Of a DNA stretch of 64,000 nucleotides, positions 1 through 11,046 are shown piece after piece. Each line of letters starts with the position of its first letter. The first letter of the stretch is position 1. Origin of the DNA: Pleodorina starrii (taxonomy: Eukaryota; Chlorophyta; Chlorophyceae; Chlamydomonadales; Volvocaceae). The notes under the pieces were generated by a model. The model worked only from the letters and a program-made list of their open reading frames with translations. It made no database searches and was not told where the DNA came from. The stretch lies in NCBI GenBank assembly GCA_030267565.1, contig BRXU01000025.1, positions 851,501 to 915,500 of the forward strand, in the 5' to 3' direction. Made by a program: the position numbers and the translations under genes.

Positions 1-604
1 GAAACAAGGCATTTTGACATGTCTGTCAGGAGTTCAGATTTCGCGCTATAGCCGGAAACCTCGCTCAATGCGATCATGCTGCCTATAATAAATAATGTTA
101 GTGGCAAATTCTGAGGGCTGTCAAGACGGAACTTTGTGTGCGAGCGGCGCCTAAAGTTGCTGAAATCTTAGGAGCTATTTACAACATTGAAAATGATTTA
201 AGTAGAACGTAAGTATATTGGCAATGGAACAGAATTGAATATATCGAATTCGTGTGAAGTTGTGCGAATTTGCGCAAATTCCCCCCTGCACGAATTACCC
301 CATTCTACGGCAGGGTCACCCCCAGGGACCCAAGCAACCACGAAATCCTACTGTAATTATATCGTCAATCAATGGGTAACACCAAATACGTGTTGATGAA
401 TCGGCCTTGGAGCAGGCGCATGGGTTGTCCCGCAGGGGTCCCGCGGGCTTCGACATTGGCGGCAGTTACCCCCCACTGCCTGGCCCGCTGCCCGCGCCAG
501 ACAGCATGACAGCGCACTTACAGAACACAGGATACCGGAAATCGGACTGACTCAAGTCCGCGTTCATCTACGACGCAGGCCAGCACTCATGGGCCTCATG
601 GGTC
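1..604. other. intergenic, no gene seen
   Basis: I see no open frame with family motifs, no RNA gene and no clear repeat here. The first 350 bases are AT-richer than the rest of the window. The last part leads into the kinase fragment that starts near 605. Confidence 0.5.
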
Positions 605-1130
605 GTGGTCAGTGCCGAGGCTTCTGGTGAGGTCGTAGGGTTCGTGTATGACTTCCACCCCGGATCGCTGCACGGCTGGGTCCGGACGAGTGACAGCGGA
701 GGGTGGCCAGCCATATCCGTGCCTGTTCTGTGCCACGTCCTCGCGGACGTAGAGGGATACCTTCACTCCATGGGCCTCATCCACTGGGACATCAAGCCGG
801 CAAACATCCTGGTGCGCCCTTTGCAAGCTGGGCTTTGCTGGACTGTACCCTCCTTGTACCACAATTGCTGGCATCGCAGGTTGACCGCAACGGCCGCGGG
901 GTGCTCGGCGACTTCGATTGACCTTGTGACACGAGCTGGCAGGTTCCGCGGTGAGTTACCTCTTCATGTTTGTTTCGCTATGCCAAGCAATGTCCTTATG
1001 GTGTGCCCACAGGCTGGCACCTCGGGATACCGTGGCCATGAGGAAGACGTCATGACCGAGACGCACGGCCACGCCTTCGACGTGTACAGCATGGGCGCGT
1101 GCATGCTTTACATTCCGGACGGCAGTGGAG
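605..1130 (+). pseudogene. protein kinase fragment, broken
   Basis: Pieces of a Ser/Thr or Tyr protein kinase C-lobe lie in order on the plus strand. The first has the helix-E and catalytic-loop motif YLHSMGLIHWDIKPANIL, with the catalytic Asp, Lys and Asn kept but Trp in place of the usual Arg. An apparent intron (GTGCGC from about 811 to a CAG near 880) joins it to VDRNGRGVLGDFD, where the DFG motif reads DFD. After a second apparent intron (near 952-1010) come GTSGYRGHE and HAFDVYSMGACML, matching the activation-segment end and helix F. The N-lobe (glycine loop, catalytic Lys) is not visible upstream. An in-frame TGA follows DFD at 919-921. I read this as a decayed kinase copy rather than an active gene. 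A functional gene with different splicing is possible but less likely. Confidence 0.55.
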
Positions 1131-1270
1131 GGGTGCTCAGGAGCTGGCCAGCGGACCCACCGTCACAAGCCAAGAAGGAGCGCCTCGTGGCAGCCGCACA
1201 GGAGTGGCACTATAGCGGTACCGCGGCACCAGCAGATCGACAGGCTTGCCGCAGACTGCGCGAGGTATAA

Positions 1271-1948
1271 GCAGCCAAGCGAAAGGCTGCGGTCGTTCCG
1301 CCCGGCCAGGTAGCAGGCGTGGCGTGCGGGGCAGATAATCGAAGTGATTGCGGCCGGGTTGCGGAGCTTGGCTGGGGTGTACGGTGGGCGTGTCAACCGG
1401 GAGGGACCCCGAGCCTGATTGGCACATCCGGAAGTCGCGCGTGGTTACCATTTGGGGCTAAGTGACCTAACTGCGGCAACAGCAGATAGCGGGTAGGGGG
1501 GTGAGTCGGCGGCAGTAGGGGGTAGTTCCTAGTTGGCGGCGCACAGGGTAGGGAGTGGCAGGTAAAAGTGTTCTGCGTAATACCCCATGTGTTTTCCTCT
1601 TGTGGTGTGCGATTGTGAGTACGCAAAAGGAACACTTTACAAAAGTACGGCATGGCTGTCTGGGTGGTGGCCAGGGCCATATTAAAGTCTGAAGGCGGCC
1701 TGCCGTGGTGCCGTACGTGTTGGGTGAAACAGCACGGGGTGGTTGCATGTCTATTCAAACAGGGCACCTGGAAGATACGTTTGGGGTCAGGCCAACGTGT
1801 AGCATGGTACGACGCTGTGCTTGAAACAGCCGTGAGCAAAGCCACGATGTAGCGTGGCCGTATCCTGAATACTCCAGATTCCGCACAAGCGCTTGTTCGA
1901 CTCCATCCACCCTTCTTGGGCGCCCCGCCCTCCAAGCCCGCCCAGACG
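1271..1948. other. no supported gene
   Basis: Only short overlapping frames without recognisable motifs are present. Nothing here suggests an RNA gene or a mobile-element end. Confidence 0.4.
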
Positions 1949-2478
1949 TCACAGCAACTTCATTGACACAGCCCTCATAGCGCGCGCTTGGACATTGCAT
2001 GGCACCAATCGGCAGGGTGCCGATGGCAATGCTCTCCATGGGGGGTGCGACTGGGCAGCCCTGGAATGCAGGGAGAGATCACCCCAGATAAGTGACTGCC
2101 GTGCCATACAGGCCCCCACCTGCCGCACAGGCAGGCCGAAACTGGGATTGTTGGCCATGGAGCCCGGAACTGCACCGCTGTATCCCGCCGCACCCAGCCC
2201 GGCCAAAGCTGTCAGTTGAGGCCAAGCACCCGAAGAAGGGGCCGCCACAACGGCCGGCACGGGACACTGGGAGCCCCAAATGTCGAGCGGCGGAAGCACC
2301 GGCCCTGTCCGCTCTGAATGAGGCCGCCCCCGCCCCCGCTGCGTCGGCGGCGCTGCACCAAGATCCAGAACCACCGGCGACACTAATGACTTTTTAACGA
2401 CACGCCGGCGGCCCTTGGCCGCCCGCAGTGCAGCCGCCTCGTCCATGTCCGGGTCGTCCGAGCCGTCGGCCGAGCCTG
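1949..2478 (-). CDS. possible coding fragment, basic/acidic N-part
   Basis: On the minus strand a plausible splice acceptor (ATCATGCAG, exon from about 2478) opens a frame of about 175 codons. It begins with an acidic stretch (GSADGSDDPDMDEAAALRAA), then a basic patch (KGRRRVVKKS) and an AT-hook-like core (RGRGRPHSERTG). The frame ends at 1949. I do not recognise the family. The amino-acid pattern looks more like protein than the neighbouring frames, but no upstream exon could be linked to it. It could be a fragment of a transposon protein or a chance frame in GC-rich DNA. Confidence 0.25.
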
Positions 2479-3037
2479 CATGATGTAATACGTGTCCCAT
2501 AAGCGCACAGAGAATACGGTAAGCCAAACACAGCACGCGGCCGGTGGCGGTGGCGGGGCTGTTGGCGACGGTGGAGGTGGCGGCGGTTCGGTCGGCTTCA
2601 GCGGGCGGGATGTGTTTCCGGAGCTGGGTGGCGGCGATGCGCTGACCCAGGTGGGGGACTGGAAAGGGGGCAGCTGCATCGCGGGTCGTATGGTGCACGT
2701 TTGATGCGCACAAACACGATCTTTGAGCACAAGGAGCACCCACCGGTCGTAATACCGAGCCAGGGGAGTGAAGGGACAAGGGAGGGTGTCGTCGTGGTTA
2801 CATAAGCGGAACAGCAGCACCAGGCAGCCGGTGCCTGCGGAACCCGCAACCACACGAAGGTGATAGTGTTAAAGGTTTAGTGTCAACCGCCCGAAAACCC
2901 ATTTTGCTACTTTGGGTAACTAAACTTTGCTACTTGGATAACTAGACAATATGCTTTAGCCAGGCAGCACCAGCACGCTCTGGAACTCTGGATACTCCTG
3001 TCCACTGCACGCACCCCGGCCAAGGCCATTTGCTGCC
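2479..3037. other. no supported gene
   Basis: This stretch holds a GGT/GGC-rich segment (2530-2650) open in several frames and an AT-richer patch (2860-2960). I see no recognisable coding region or RNA. Confidence 0.35.
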
Positions 3038-4106
3038 GTGCTGTCATCGGCGCCTCCGCCGATCCTGGAAATCGCCGGCTCCGAGGCCACACCCTGGATC
3101 CGCATCTGCGCCGCGCACTCCGCCGCCGCCGGCGGAGGCATCCTTCGCACGACAGCATCCGACGGCGCCGCGGGCTCAGCGTCAACGGCGCTGCCGCCGC
3201 TGACAGATTCGACGGCGCTGCCGCCGCCGCCGCCCCTGGCTGCTGCATCACCCGCGGCGCCTCGGTCCCGGTCCGGTCTGGGTCCGGCTGCCAAGGCGGC
3301 GCTGGTGCTGATGCTGCAGTGCCAGGAGGACACGGCGGCGCGGGCGGCGCTGGCCGGGTCGCCCGACTGCACTGCCGCGGAGATGCTGCAGGTGGGTGCT
3401 GGGTGGGTGGGCGCATGGGTGGGTGGCGGTTGGCACGTTGGCGGTTGGCACGGGATGTCTGGTGCTGAGGGGAGTGGGATGGGCTGGACTATACGAACAG
3501 CAGCGAAGGAACAGGGGCGACGTTGACGGGGTACGCCTACGTGCAAGGGCCGAGCCAGCTGTGCCGCACATCGTATGGGCTGTGTTGTGTGGCTGTGTGT
3601 GTGCGCGCTTCCCTGCACGCGCGAAGGCCCCTCAACTTCACTCGATGGCGGCGCTGCCCCCCGGCCGCCGTTACAGCTTCTCCTCCGCTTTCCTCCGGTA
3701 CCCCCTCGCTCGCCCGCTGACCCGCCCCGCCCCACCCCGCCTTGTCCGCTGTGTCCCATCCATCCCCCACCACCTCACCTCAATCGTAAATCCACCCACC
3801 CACTCACCCACCCACCCACGCACCCTCAACAGTCGGGGTCGGCGCTGGAGCAGCGCATCACAGCGCACCTCTTTTGGTTCACCAGTCGCTCCCAGGAGGC
3901 GCAGCGGCGCTGTTCGGGGAGACACACGGCGCCACACCATCAACCCCACGACCAGAAGCACCAACACAGCAGCTGCGGAGTCGCCGGCTCCGGTGCCAGG
4001 GGCGCTTCTGGCGGCAACGCGTTGCCAGGACGCGCACGCCGCCAAGGCGGTCGCGATGGCGCTGCACAACGTGCTGGTTTCGGAGGGCGGCGCGGCGGCA
4101 GTGGAG
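3038..4106 (+). CDS. possible two-exon gene fragment, unknown family
   Basis: A plus-strand frame ending at CTGCAG before a GTGGGT donor (3392) encodes an Ala/Pro-rich stretch and then AALVLMLQCQEDTAARAALA. A candidate acceptor (CTCAACAG, exon from 3833) opens a second block. A third stretch in another frame reads ALLAATRCQDAHAAKAVAMA, followed by LHNVLVSEGGAAAVE before a GTGAGA donor (4107). The Ala/Leu-rich helical pattern recalls armadillo-type repeats but is too short to assign. The two parts of the second block are not in one frame, so there is either a missed intron or a frameshift. I cannot name it and treat it as a weak model. Confidence 0.3.
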
Positions 4107-6287
4107 GTGAGAGGGGAGGGGTAATGAAAACGGCCGGGGGCGAGGGAACGCAACGCAGTTACCTGGGATATGACCTGAGGATTACCTGATATCTCCAACA
4201 GAAATAAAACAAGCGCGCGGCCGCGTCGCCGCCGACCAACCCCAGACAGACCGGCACACGACAGCACAAGACCAACACAGATACCGTACACAGCCCGGAC
4301 AGCACAAAAGGAACGATGGATTACTCACCTGCAAGAAAAGGGAAAGCAGCAGGAAGCGGCGAGTCCGAAGCAAAAAGTGTTAGTGGTCGGGAACGAATGG
4401 CAGCCTGAGGGAATGAAAGACACGAAGGAATACGCGGAACCCAAAACTAACGGCGGCGACGCGGCGCGAAAGAGATGGAAACATGCAGGCAGGGGGAGGA
4501 AATAGGCCGACGAGTACGGACGATGAGAAGGAATGTCAGGGAGGGAAGGACAGGACAAAATGGGCAAAAGGGGCAGGACAAAATGGTCAGAACATGACAA
4601 AAAGCACGGGAGTGGGGCGGAGACGGGGCGAAAGGGTCAGGGGGCGATGAGAGGAGAAGTGCCAGTGAAGTGCAGGGGAGTAGGGCGGGTAGGGAAAAGG
4701 GAACCGGATGGAGAGGCGCAATGGGTGGGGGAAGATGGGGGATGCAGACCGGGGGCGGGCCAACGTGTTGGCTCCCCACCGCACCGGCTGCGCGAGGTAC
4801 CCACATGCATGAGGGGTACCCCGCGGTGGCAATATGGCAGTTGCCGGACGTGCAGAGCAGGGGCAGGGGGTAGGTGGCAGGCATGCGGGCGGGGGGGGGG
4901 GAGCCAAGGACCTGGACAGGGACAGAGCGGACACGAGAAGACAGGACAAGCGACATGACAGGTGGCGGCAAGGGCAGGGTGGATGCAATGCCAGGAGGAG
5001 ATGGAGATGGATGTGGGGGTCAGCCGTGGCTCTGAGTGGGGAACCCGAGTGGGGAACCGGCATCATTTGATCCCCCAGCATCCGTGGACAAGATGACGAG
5101 ATGGGTGGGTGGTGGGGGGGGTTAGGCGGCGGGCGGGTCAGGAGCTGCGTGGTGCAGGGCGGAGGTAGGTGCGGACGAGGGCGAGGGGGACTATGCCGTG
5201 CGTGTGTGCCGTGTGTGGATCGTGGTGTTGTCCCCCCACTCCCACCCACCCACCCACCCAGCTTCCACCCCCCGTCTGCGTTCCCCGCCACGGCCACCCG
5301 CCTCAACGTGCCCTGTAAGGGCGCCGGCGGCTGCGCCGGCGGCCTTACTGCCATCCTGCTGGATACAAGCGAATCACCCGTCGATGTCGTTCGGTGCGGG
5401 GCGTACCACGCCAGACGCAACCGTCGCGACTGGCGCTTGAGCTGGAGGCCAGACGCGTTGAGGACATCGCGTGCTACCCGCACAGCAGGTGGGGGGGGTG
5501 CCATGGCTTGAAGGCACTGGGGCGGCCCTTGTTGTCTAAACCCAGGTTGCCCGCTCCGCCGCCGTTGACGCTGCGGCTGGGCGACGCTCCGCCGGTGAGG
5601 GTGGCGGCTGGGCAGGGTGGCAGCGCCCCGGTACCAGCCAAGTCGAGCGACAAGTAATGCCGAGCGCCGAGCGTCCAGGTCTGCGAATGCGTTATCTTCG
5701 TCAGCTCGTGTGAAGGTGTCCCAACTCATGGCCAGGTCGCTCGATACTCAATCCCCCCTCACGCATCATAGAACCATTCCGTTCGCACCCTGCGTGTTCA
5801 CCAAGGCTGTTCGCGCCACGTGTCGCGGTGCTTGCCATCATGAGACCTCCGCCACGGCGCCAAAGGGTTTTCCCGCCTGACTATCGGGACGAACTCTGGA
5901 ACCTTGCTAATGACTGTTATTTCGACTAAGCGTCTGAGGGCATGTGGTCCGGTCAGCGAACACCGGTCAGCGAACACGAAAAGCGAAACGTCCAGCTGTC
6001 ACCGAAGTTCTTCAACAATGTCACGTCTGAAATTCTGGAGAGCTAATACTTCATAACTGAATACAAATATATTTTATTATACTACTGCCGCTTGCGTCCG
6101 TGGCCAGGTACCGTCGACGTCGCCCGGACTAAATTGTCCGCCATGTTTATTGGTAAAGCACTTTACATTGCATACATTAGTAGGAGCTTGTTACTAACGA
6201 AGAATGCACTGTGCACATGGCGTTGATCGAAAGTCACATGGGCGCCTTTGTACGGAAGGACGAGCGTTTTTATACGCCCTCGACCGT
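4107..6287. other. no confidently supported gene
   Basis: This is a mosaic of GC-rich frames on both strands. The longest, a minus-strand frame of 380 codons (4587-5729), is Pro/His/Ser-rich and lacks motifs. It overlaps equally open plus-strand frames, so I do not call it. The block from about 5890 to 6290 is AT-richer and noncoding. Confidence 0.4.
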
Positions 6288-6389
6288 TTTTGCGTATTCC
6301 ATCATTTGTACGGATTGTGTAAGATGTCCGCTGGCGCCAACTTCGGTCCCTGAGTCACTGTGTGCTGCTACTTCTGCAGCATGCGTTTT
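6288..6389 (+). repeat. target repeat copy 1, left part, with 9-bp target duplication
   Basis: This block is identical to 11382-11478, apart from one base inside the target duplication. It ends with ATGCGTTTT (6381-6389), the left copy of the transposon's target-site duplication. The right part of the same repeat continues at 11157 beyond the transposon. The intact second copy (11381-11606) therefore shows what the site looked like before insertion. Confidence 0.85.
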
Positions 6390-6499
6390 GGGTGGCAATA
6401 ATTTCCATAGTCCAGCCGGGGGTCACCGCCGTACGCCCAGGGCATTAATTGCCTTTTCTCTGCGCACACTTAGCCGTTTTCGACGCTTTAAACTGCGTT
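6390..6499 (+). repeat. left terminal inverted repeat of the MULE
   Basis: This 110-bp block is the reverse complement of 11047-11156. The outer end is GGGTGGCAATAATTTCC. Similarity stops after AACTGCGTT. The only marked divergence is TTAATT in the left copy against AAATGT in the right, about 56 bases in. Confidence 0.93.
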
Positions 6500-6772
6500 G
6501 TAAAGTCCATTTAATGTAGCCTACAAATAATTAGCACGTTTCAACCTGGAAATTCAAGCATCTCAAGGTCTTGTCCGGCGTCCGCAGACGACGGCAATGC
6601 ACCCGCCCTACAAGAAATAGAGTTAATGGATTCTTGAAGCTACACACGCGTCTTTCGGACTCATGAAACCTGACGCCGTCACCCCATGACCGCCAATAGC
6701 GCTAAGGTGAGACGCACTCATAACGCGATTGTTCTCTAACTAGAAAATAGCAATGGAACGCTTTCTACCAGC

Positions 6773-9700
6773 TCACACGAACATCCGCTTGTCAACGCCC
6801 TTGGGGCTCTGCAGATCCTTCACGACGGGCGCGCGTCCGCACAGGCTGCGGGTGAGGCTCAAGAACTCGCTGTACTCCTTGGCGTTAATCTCGTTGCCAA
6901 AGTTGGCAGGCGGCACCTGCAGTCTGGAGTAGTATGCGGCCCAGAAACGCTTGACCCAGACCTCCATCGCCGCCACCCACTCAGCGCTGTAGGGGATCAC
7001 GCGCACCTCCGTCTTCTCCACGCTGTACTGCAAGTAGATGCACTCAGTCGTGCATGTCGCCAGCATACCGAGCTGCACCTGTGCGAAGTGCGTCGCCGGT
7101 AAGGCAGCCGGAAACTTCTTGAACGGCGCGTACTTGTAGCTCTCCGCCGCCGGCGCCCCCTGCGCGTTCTCCGCCTCCGCGGGCACGAAGGGGAACCGGG
7201 ACTTGTACTCTACCATGACCTTGCGCGTCTGCGATGTACGCCCCGCGCGGCATTCCACCTCCAATAGACCGTCCGGTGAGGCGCCCATTGGCGGCTGACC
7301 CTCCTGCTCGCAGGACAGCGCTATGAAGCCCTGTTCCTTGAGGACCCAGGCGGTGGCCTTCTCGAAACCTGGAATCTCCTTCAGGTGCTGCAGCAGGAGC
7401 CAGTCGCAGTTCGGCTCGTGCGTCTGGCCCCACTCCAGCGCGGGGCCTGTGCGGCTGGGCCCCTCTCGGCCGGCCAGGCTGTCCACCACCGCCTTGACAT
7501 GGTGCCGCCCCGCCATGAAGGCCGGGAGGCAGAGCTGCTCCGCTGCCCTCTCCTCGCCAAACCCAAGGTATGCGCCCAGGACGCTGCCGGTCAGCTTGCC
7601 TCGCCTAAGCGCGTGCCACAGGGGTGTCCCCTGCGGGATCAGCTGCTGCATCTGAAGGGCGAAAGCGGGCTCGAGTTGCGGCAGCAGTGCCCCAAACTGT
7701 GCTGCATCCAGCAGGCTGAGATCTGGCAGCTGCAACGCGATCCGCTGGGCCTCGAGGCTGGCATATCCGTCTTGGCGCCGGACCCACGTGCGGTCCATGG
7801 CGTAGAGCTGTACGTTCGGCTTGCCTACCGCCCCGCTGCCCGCTGCTGCCTGTTGCCGGCTCTGCTGCCCTGCAGGTGGCTGGACCTCTCCCAGTGCGGC
7901 GCGCCTGCCCTGCACTCCCATCTCAGGTAAGGTCGGTGCCGGGAAGGGGCGCTTGTCGGCAGCCGCCTTCTTGGGGCGACCGGGCTCCTTCACCTTCTCA
8001 AACTCCACGTCTGCCTGTTGGGTGCCGGCCAGGGCCGCGCCGAGCTGCGCCGGTTCTGGCGCTTGATGCTGGGGGCCGTCGGGCTGCGGTGCGAGGGCGA
8101 CCTGTAGCTCAGGTTGTGCCGGGGCTGTCAGCCCCGGAGTCCGCTTGCCTGACGGGCTTGGCTGCGGCGCACCAGCAGCCGACCGCTCAAGCGCCCGCCG
8201 CAGTGCAGGTGGCAACGGGGTGACACCCGCCGGCTCCTGCTGTGGCACGTGCTGGGTGACTGACAGCGGTGGCAGTCGGGGGAGCGGGGGTGGCGGCGCG
8301 AGCTTGCGCTTCTTGCCGCGGACCTTGCTGAACTCGTCTGGGGTGGCGAAGGCCCCGTGGGGTAGCACGTCGCGGACGCTGTCCATAGCCTGCTGCAGCA
8401 GCTCCCGTAGGTCGCGCACGTATGCGCCCGGGAGCGCGTATGATGCGCTTTGCGCCAGCTTGCCCAGCTCACGGATTAAGCTGCGATCCTTCTCCTCTTC
8501 ATCCGCTGCCGCTGCTTCTGCCACTGCAGCATCCGCCATTGTCGCCCCATGATTCTCCACTGCTGCCGCGGCATCCTCCCCATCACCCCATGTCCCCGCG
8601 TCGTCTTCACCGTCAGCCGCCGCCGCTGCCTCCCGCGCTGCGGAAGGGGTGCCACCTTCCGCAGCGGCGAGGCGCATGTTTTCGTTGGCGTCAGCGGCGG
8701 CCTCCGCGTGTTCCGCCTCGGCGCGCACTTCCTCCGGGGTCAGGCTGCTGCCGCCAGCCACCACCACGTCCACCATCAGGTGCGGTTGCTCCGTAAGGCT
8801 GCGAGGCAGGTCGTGCCATGTCCAGTGCGTCCGCGCCAGCAGTGCGAACATGTGCTTGCATGGAATGCGCCGAGCCAACCAGTCCCCACACGTGCAAGTC
8901 CCGGCGGTGATGTCAGTGGTGTAGCAGCGCTCATCCGAGCCAAGGCCGTTGACGAATAGCTGCAGCGACGCACCGGCTGGGACACGGCCGTCCAGCTCTT
9001 CGTTGTACTTCATCAGGGCCATAGTGTCGTCCGATTTGGGCAGCTGGTACCGTTGCTGCGCTCCCTCCACCTCCCTTATCGCTGCTGCTGGTATGGCAGA
9101 CCCCCGGTCCCGCCTCTCCAGCAGCGCCTTGACGACGGGTTCCGGGCGGCCAACTGCCCATGGCGGCAAGGGTGTCTCGCGGGCTCCCAGGGCCATCCTG
9201 AGGGACGACACGTTCTCCAGCGCATACGTCCTCGCGTAGTACGGCAATATGACGTCCGAGTAAACCCGCAGGAGCGAGTCCATGCGCTGGTCGATCCGCC
9301 CGTCGAGCCACTTGCGCTTGAAGACCCGGTTCATGGCCTCCATGTGGTTGTTGGTGTTGATGCCGCCGTGATACGCCTGCCGATAGCAAGCTGCCCACTT
9401 CTCCGCCTCCCCCAACCACTCGCGCTCCAGGTACTGCTGCAAGAGCGGATTGCCCGTCCACCACGATGACTCCTTCAGGCCGGCCAGCCGCGCGTTGTAG
9501 CTGCTGATGGAGGGTGCGTCAGCCAGGTGGCGCAACGCCTGGAATAGCGGTGCCTGGTCGGCGGCTTTGACGCGGTGGTTGCCGTCATGGATCCACCGCC
9601 ACCACGCCTGGAGGCGATGGAAGTCGCACAGCAGGACCCGGGTGCCGGAACCGAATGCCGCGTCAATGGCGTTCTGCTCCGCGTCCGACTTGTCGACCAT

Positions 9701-10525
9701 GAAGTGATCAGGTTTCCAGGTGGGGTTCCAGTTTCGCAGCTGCTGCAGCGCCTCGGCAATCATGTCGCCTGTCTCCTCCTCCACGAAAAAGAGCGCAACA
9801 GGGTAACCCTTGCCGTGATTGTCCACCACGTTCAGCAGGAACAGCGGGAATCCCCACTTGCTTGTCTTGTACGTGGCGTCCATGCCGACCACCGAGCCGC
9901 CGTACAGCTGCAACATGCGCTGCTGCTCTGGGGTTTGCATGACCAGGAGCATTTTGTCCTCGCCGCTGCGCTTGCGGAAGAAGGTCTGGGCCCCAGGGTG
10001 CTTGCGCTGGAAAGCACGCAGCTCCGCCTCACATGCCACCTGGTCCACTTTGTGTGCCCGTCTGTTCCGCACGGCCGTGTCGTACAGGTTGCGGAGGGTC
10101 CATGTTCGCGGATAGAAGCGGGCGTCAAGGGGGTTGCACTGGATCCCCAAGCTGTCGACCAGCTCGTCGGCGAAGGCGGTGAGCTGCTGTTCGAGCTGTG
10201 GGAAGGATACGCCCTGGTCGAGGAGTTCGGCCACCCTTTCGGCAATTCTAGGGTGTGGCGGCTGAGCGACGAGGTCGGCGGCTGTGAGCGGGGTATGGCC
10301 GCTGTGCTGTAGGTGGAGGTGGAGACGAACCGTGGTGTCCATGGCTGTGGCGGGGCCTGCAGCGGGGTCTGTAGCCATGGAGCTGGAGGCGTCACCGTAA
10401 GCCCCGCCCCTCGGGTTGATGACAGTCTCCCCAGTCCGGTAGAGTGGCGCGGATGGAGTGGTCGTATGGTATGATGACGAGGTCGCGCAGTTTGGAGCAG
10501 CATGTTGGGAGGGGCCTGTCTCCAT
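6773..10525 (-). CDS. MULE transposase with SWIM finger and YqaJ-like nuclease
   Basis: This 1,250-residue frame has three recognisable modules. The DDE transposase core has GMDATYKTSKWG (Asp216), MVDKSDAEQNAI (Asp278/281), a CDFHRLQ motif (Cys300, His303) and TNNHMEAMNR (Glu396), the usual Mutator pattern. A SWIM zinc finger follows (CTCGDWLARRIPCKH, Cys544, Cys546, Cys556, His558). A Pro/Ala-rich linker (about 590-940) then leads to a YqaJ/lambda-exonuclease-like domain: LWHALRRGKLTGS near 968, EWGQTHEP near 1032, ASPDGLLEV near 1083 and VEYKS near 1107, supplying the Glu, Asp and Glu-x-Lys expected of that metal-dependent nuclease fold. The C-terminus ends KGVDKRMFV. MULE and SWIM are normal partners. 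The fused nuclease is unusual and might act on transposon or donor-site ends, which is inference. The frame stays open upstream of this ATG to a TAG at 10700-10702. Confidence 0.92.
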   Translation of the reverse strand: METGPSQHAAPNCATSSSYHTTTPSAPLYRTGETVINPRGGAYGDASSSMATDPAAGPATAMDTTVRLHLHLQHSGHTPLTAADLVAQPPHPRIAERVAELLDQGVSFPQLEQQLTAFADELVDSLGIQCNPLDARFYPRTWTLRNLYDTAVRNRRAHKVDQVACEAELRAFQRKHPGAQTFFRKRSGEDKMLLVMQTPEQQRMLQLYGGSVVGMDATYKTSKWGFPLFLLNVVDNHGKGYPVALFFVEEETGDMIAEALQQLRNWNPTWKPDHFMVDKSDAEQNAIDAAFGSGTRVLLCDFHRLQAWWRWIHDGNHRVKAADQAPLFQALRHLADAPSISSYNARLAGLKESSWWTGNPLLQQYLEREWLGEAEKWAACYRQAYHGGINTNNHMEAMNRVFKRKWLDGRIDQRMDSLLRVYSDVILPYYARTYALENVSSLRMALGARETPLPPWAVGRPEPVVKALLERRDRGSAIPAAAIREVEGAQQRYQLPKSDDTMALMKYNEELDGRVPAGASLQLFVNGLGSDERCYTTDITAGTCTCGDWLARRIPCKHMFALLARTHWTWHDLPRSLTEQPHLMVDVVVAGGSSLTPEEVRAEAEHAEAAADANENMRLAAAEGGTPSAAREAAAAADGEDDAGTWGDGEDAAAAVENHGATMADAAVAEAAAADEEEKDRSLIRELGKLAQSASYALPGAYVRDLRELLQQAMDSVRDVLPHGAFATPDEFSKVRGKKRKLAPPPPLPRLPPLSVTQHVPQQEPAGVTPLPPALRRALERSAAGAPQPSPSGKRTPGLTAPAQPELQVALAPQPDGPQHQAPEPAQLGAALAGTQQADVEFEKVKEPGRPKKAAADKRPFPAPTLPEMGVQGRRAALGEVQPPAGQQSRQQAAAGSGAVGKPNVQLYAMDRTWVRRQDGYASLEAQRIALQLPDLSLLDAAQFGALLPQLEPAFALQMQQLIPQGTPLWHALRRGKLTGSVLGAYLGFGEERAAEQLCLPAFMAGRHHVKAVVDSLAGREGPSRTGPALEWGQTHEPNCDWLLLQHLKEIPGFEKATAWVLKEQGFIALSCEQEGQPPMGASPDGLLEVECRAGRTSQTRKVMVEYKSRFPFVPAEAENAQGAPAAESYKYAPFKKFPAALPATHFAQVQLGMLATCTTECIYLQYSVEKTEVRVIPYSAEWVAAMEVWVKRFWAAYYSRLQVPPANFGNEINAKEYSEFLSLTRSLCGRAPVVKDLQSPKGVDKRMFV

Positions 10526-10699
10526 TTGCGGCGGTGGCCCGTGGGTCCCCGGCCTGCCTGCCGCTGGTTGAGGCAGGAAACCACCTATCGACGTCGCCCT
10601 GGTATTGTTCGAGGAACCGTTGCCCTCTGTAGAATAACAAACACGTAAATGAGCGTCGGCGCGTGCAGACGTTTGCTGCCGAGGCGTTGCCGTGCGAAC

Positions 10700-10972
10700 C
10701 TACTTGTCTTTGAAGCAGCCAAGTAAGCTGTCGAGCTCGGCTTTGCTGGTTACGACGGGCTGGGCGTATTCCCTGGTGCTCGCCTTGCCAGTGCCTGGGA
10801 GCGATGCTACCGGCAGCACAAGACCTCGGGCCTTGTACGTGCGGAGGTACTCGCTAAGGTATTCGTCTTTGGTCGTCGGGAACTGGAAACGAAGAATATC
10901 TAATGCCTTTATGCCCTTGTCGCCCTTTTGGACACTATGGCGCTCCCGAGTCGAAGGGTCCATGGTGGACAT
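10700..10972 (-). CDS. N-terminal ORF of the MULE, same frame as transposase
   Basis: An ATG at 10972 opens 90 codons (MSTMDPSTRERHSV to LLGCFKDK) ending in TAG at 10700-10702. The frame is exactly that of the large transposase ORF, and no further stop lies between this TAG and the transposase ATG at 10525. The simplest reading is a transposase of about 1,399 codons with one amber codon at position 91. An intron starting GTAGGT could remove the stop, but I found no acceptor that keeps the frame. A separate small protein or stop-codon readthrough are alternatives. Confidence 0.5.
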   Translation of the reverse strand: MSTMDPSTRERHSVQKGDKGIKALDILRFQFPTTKDEYLSEYLRTYKARGLVLPVASLPGTGKASTREYAQPVVTSKAELDSLLGCFKDK

Positions 10973-11046
10973 TTCGCGCGTAAAAGTCAAAAACGGCGGT
11001 CATATTAAAGTGATAATTGCTAAATGCCTCGTATTGAGCTTCGTAA

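Noticed and set aside
4587..5729. A 380-codon minus-strand frame
   Set aside because: Pro/His-rich composition, no motif, and equally open frames on the other strand.
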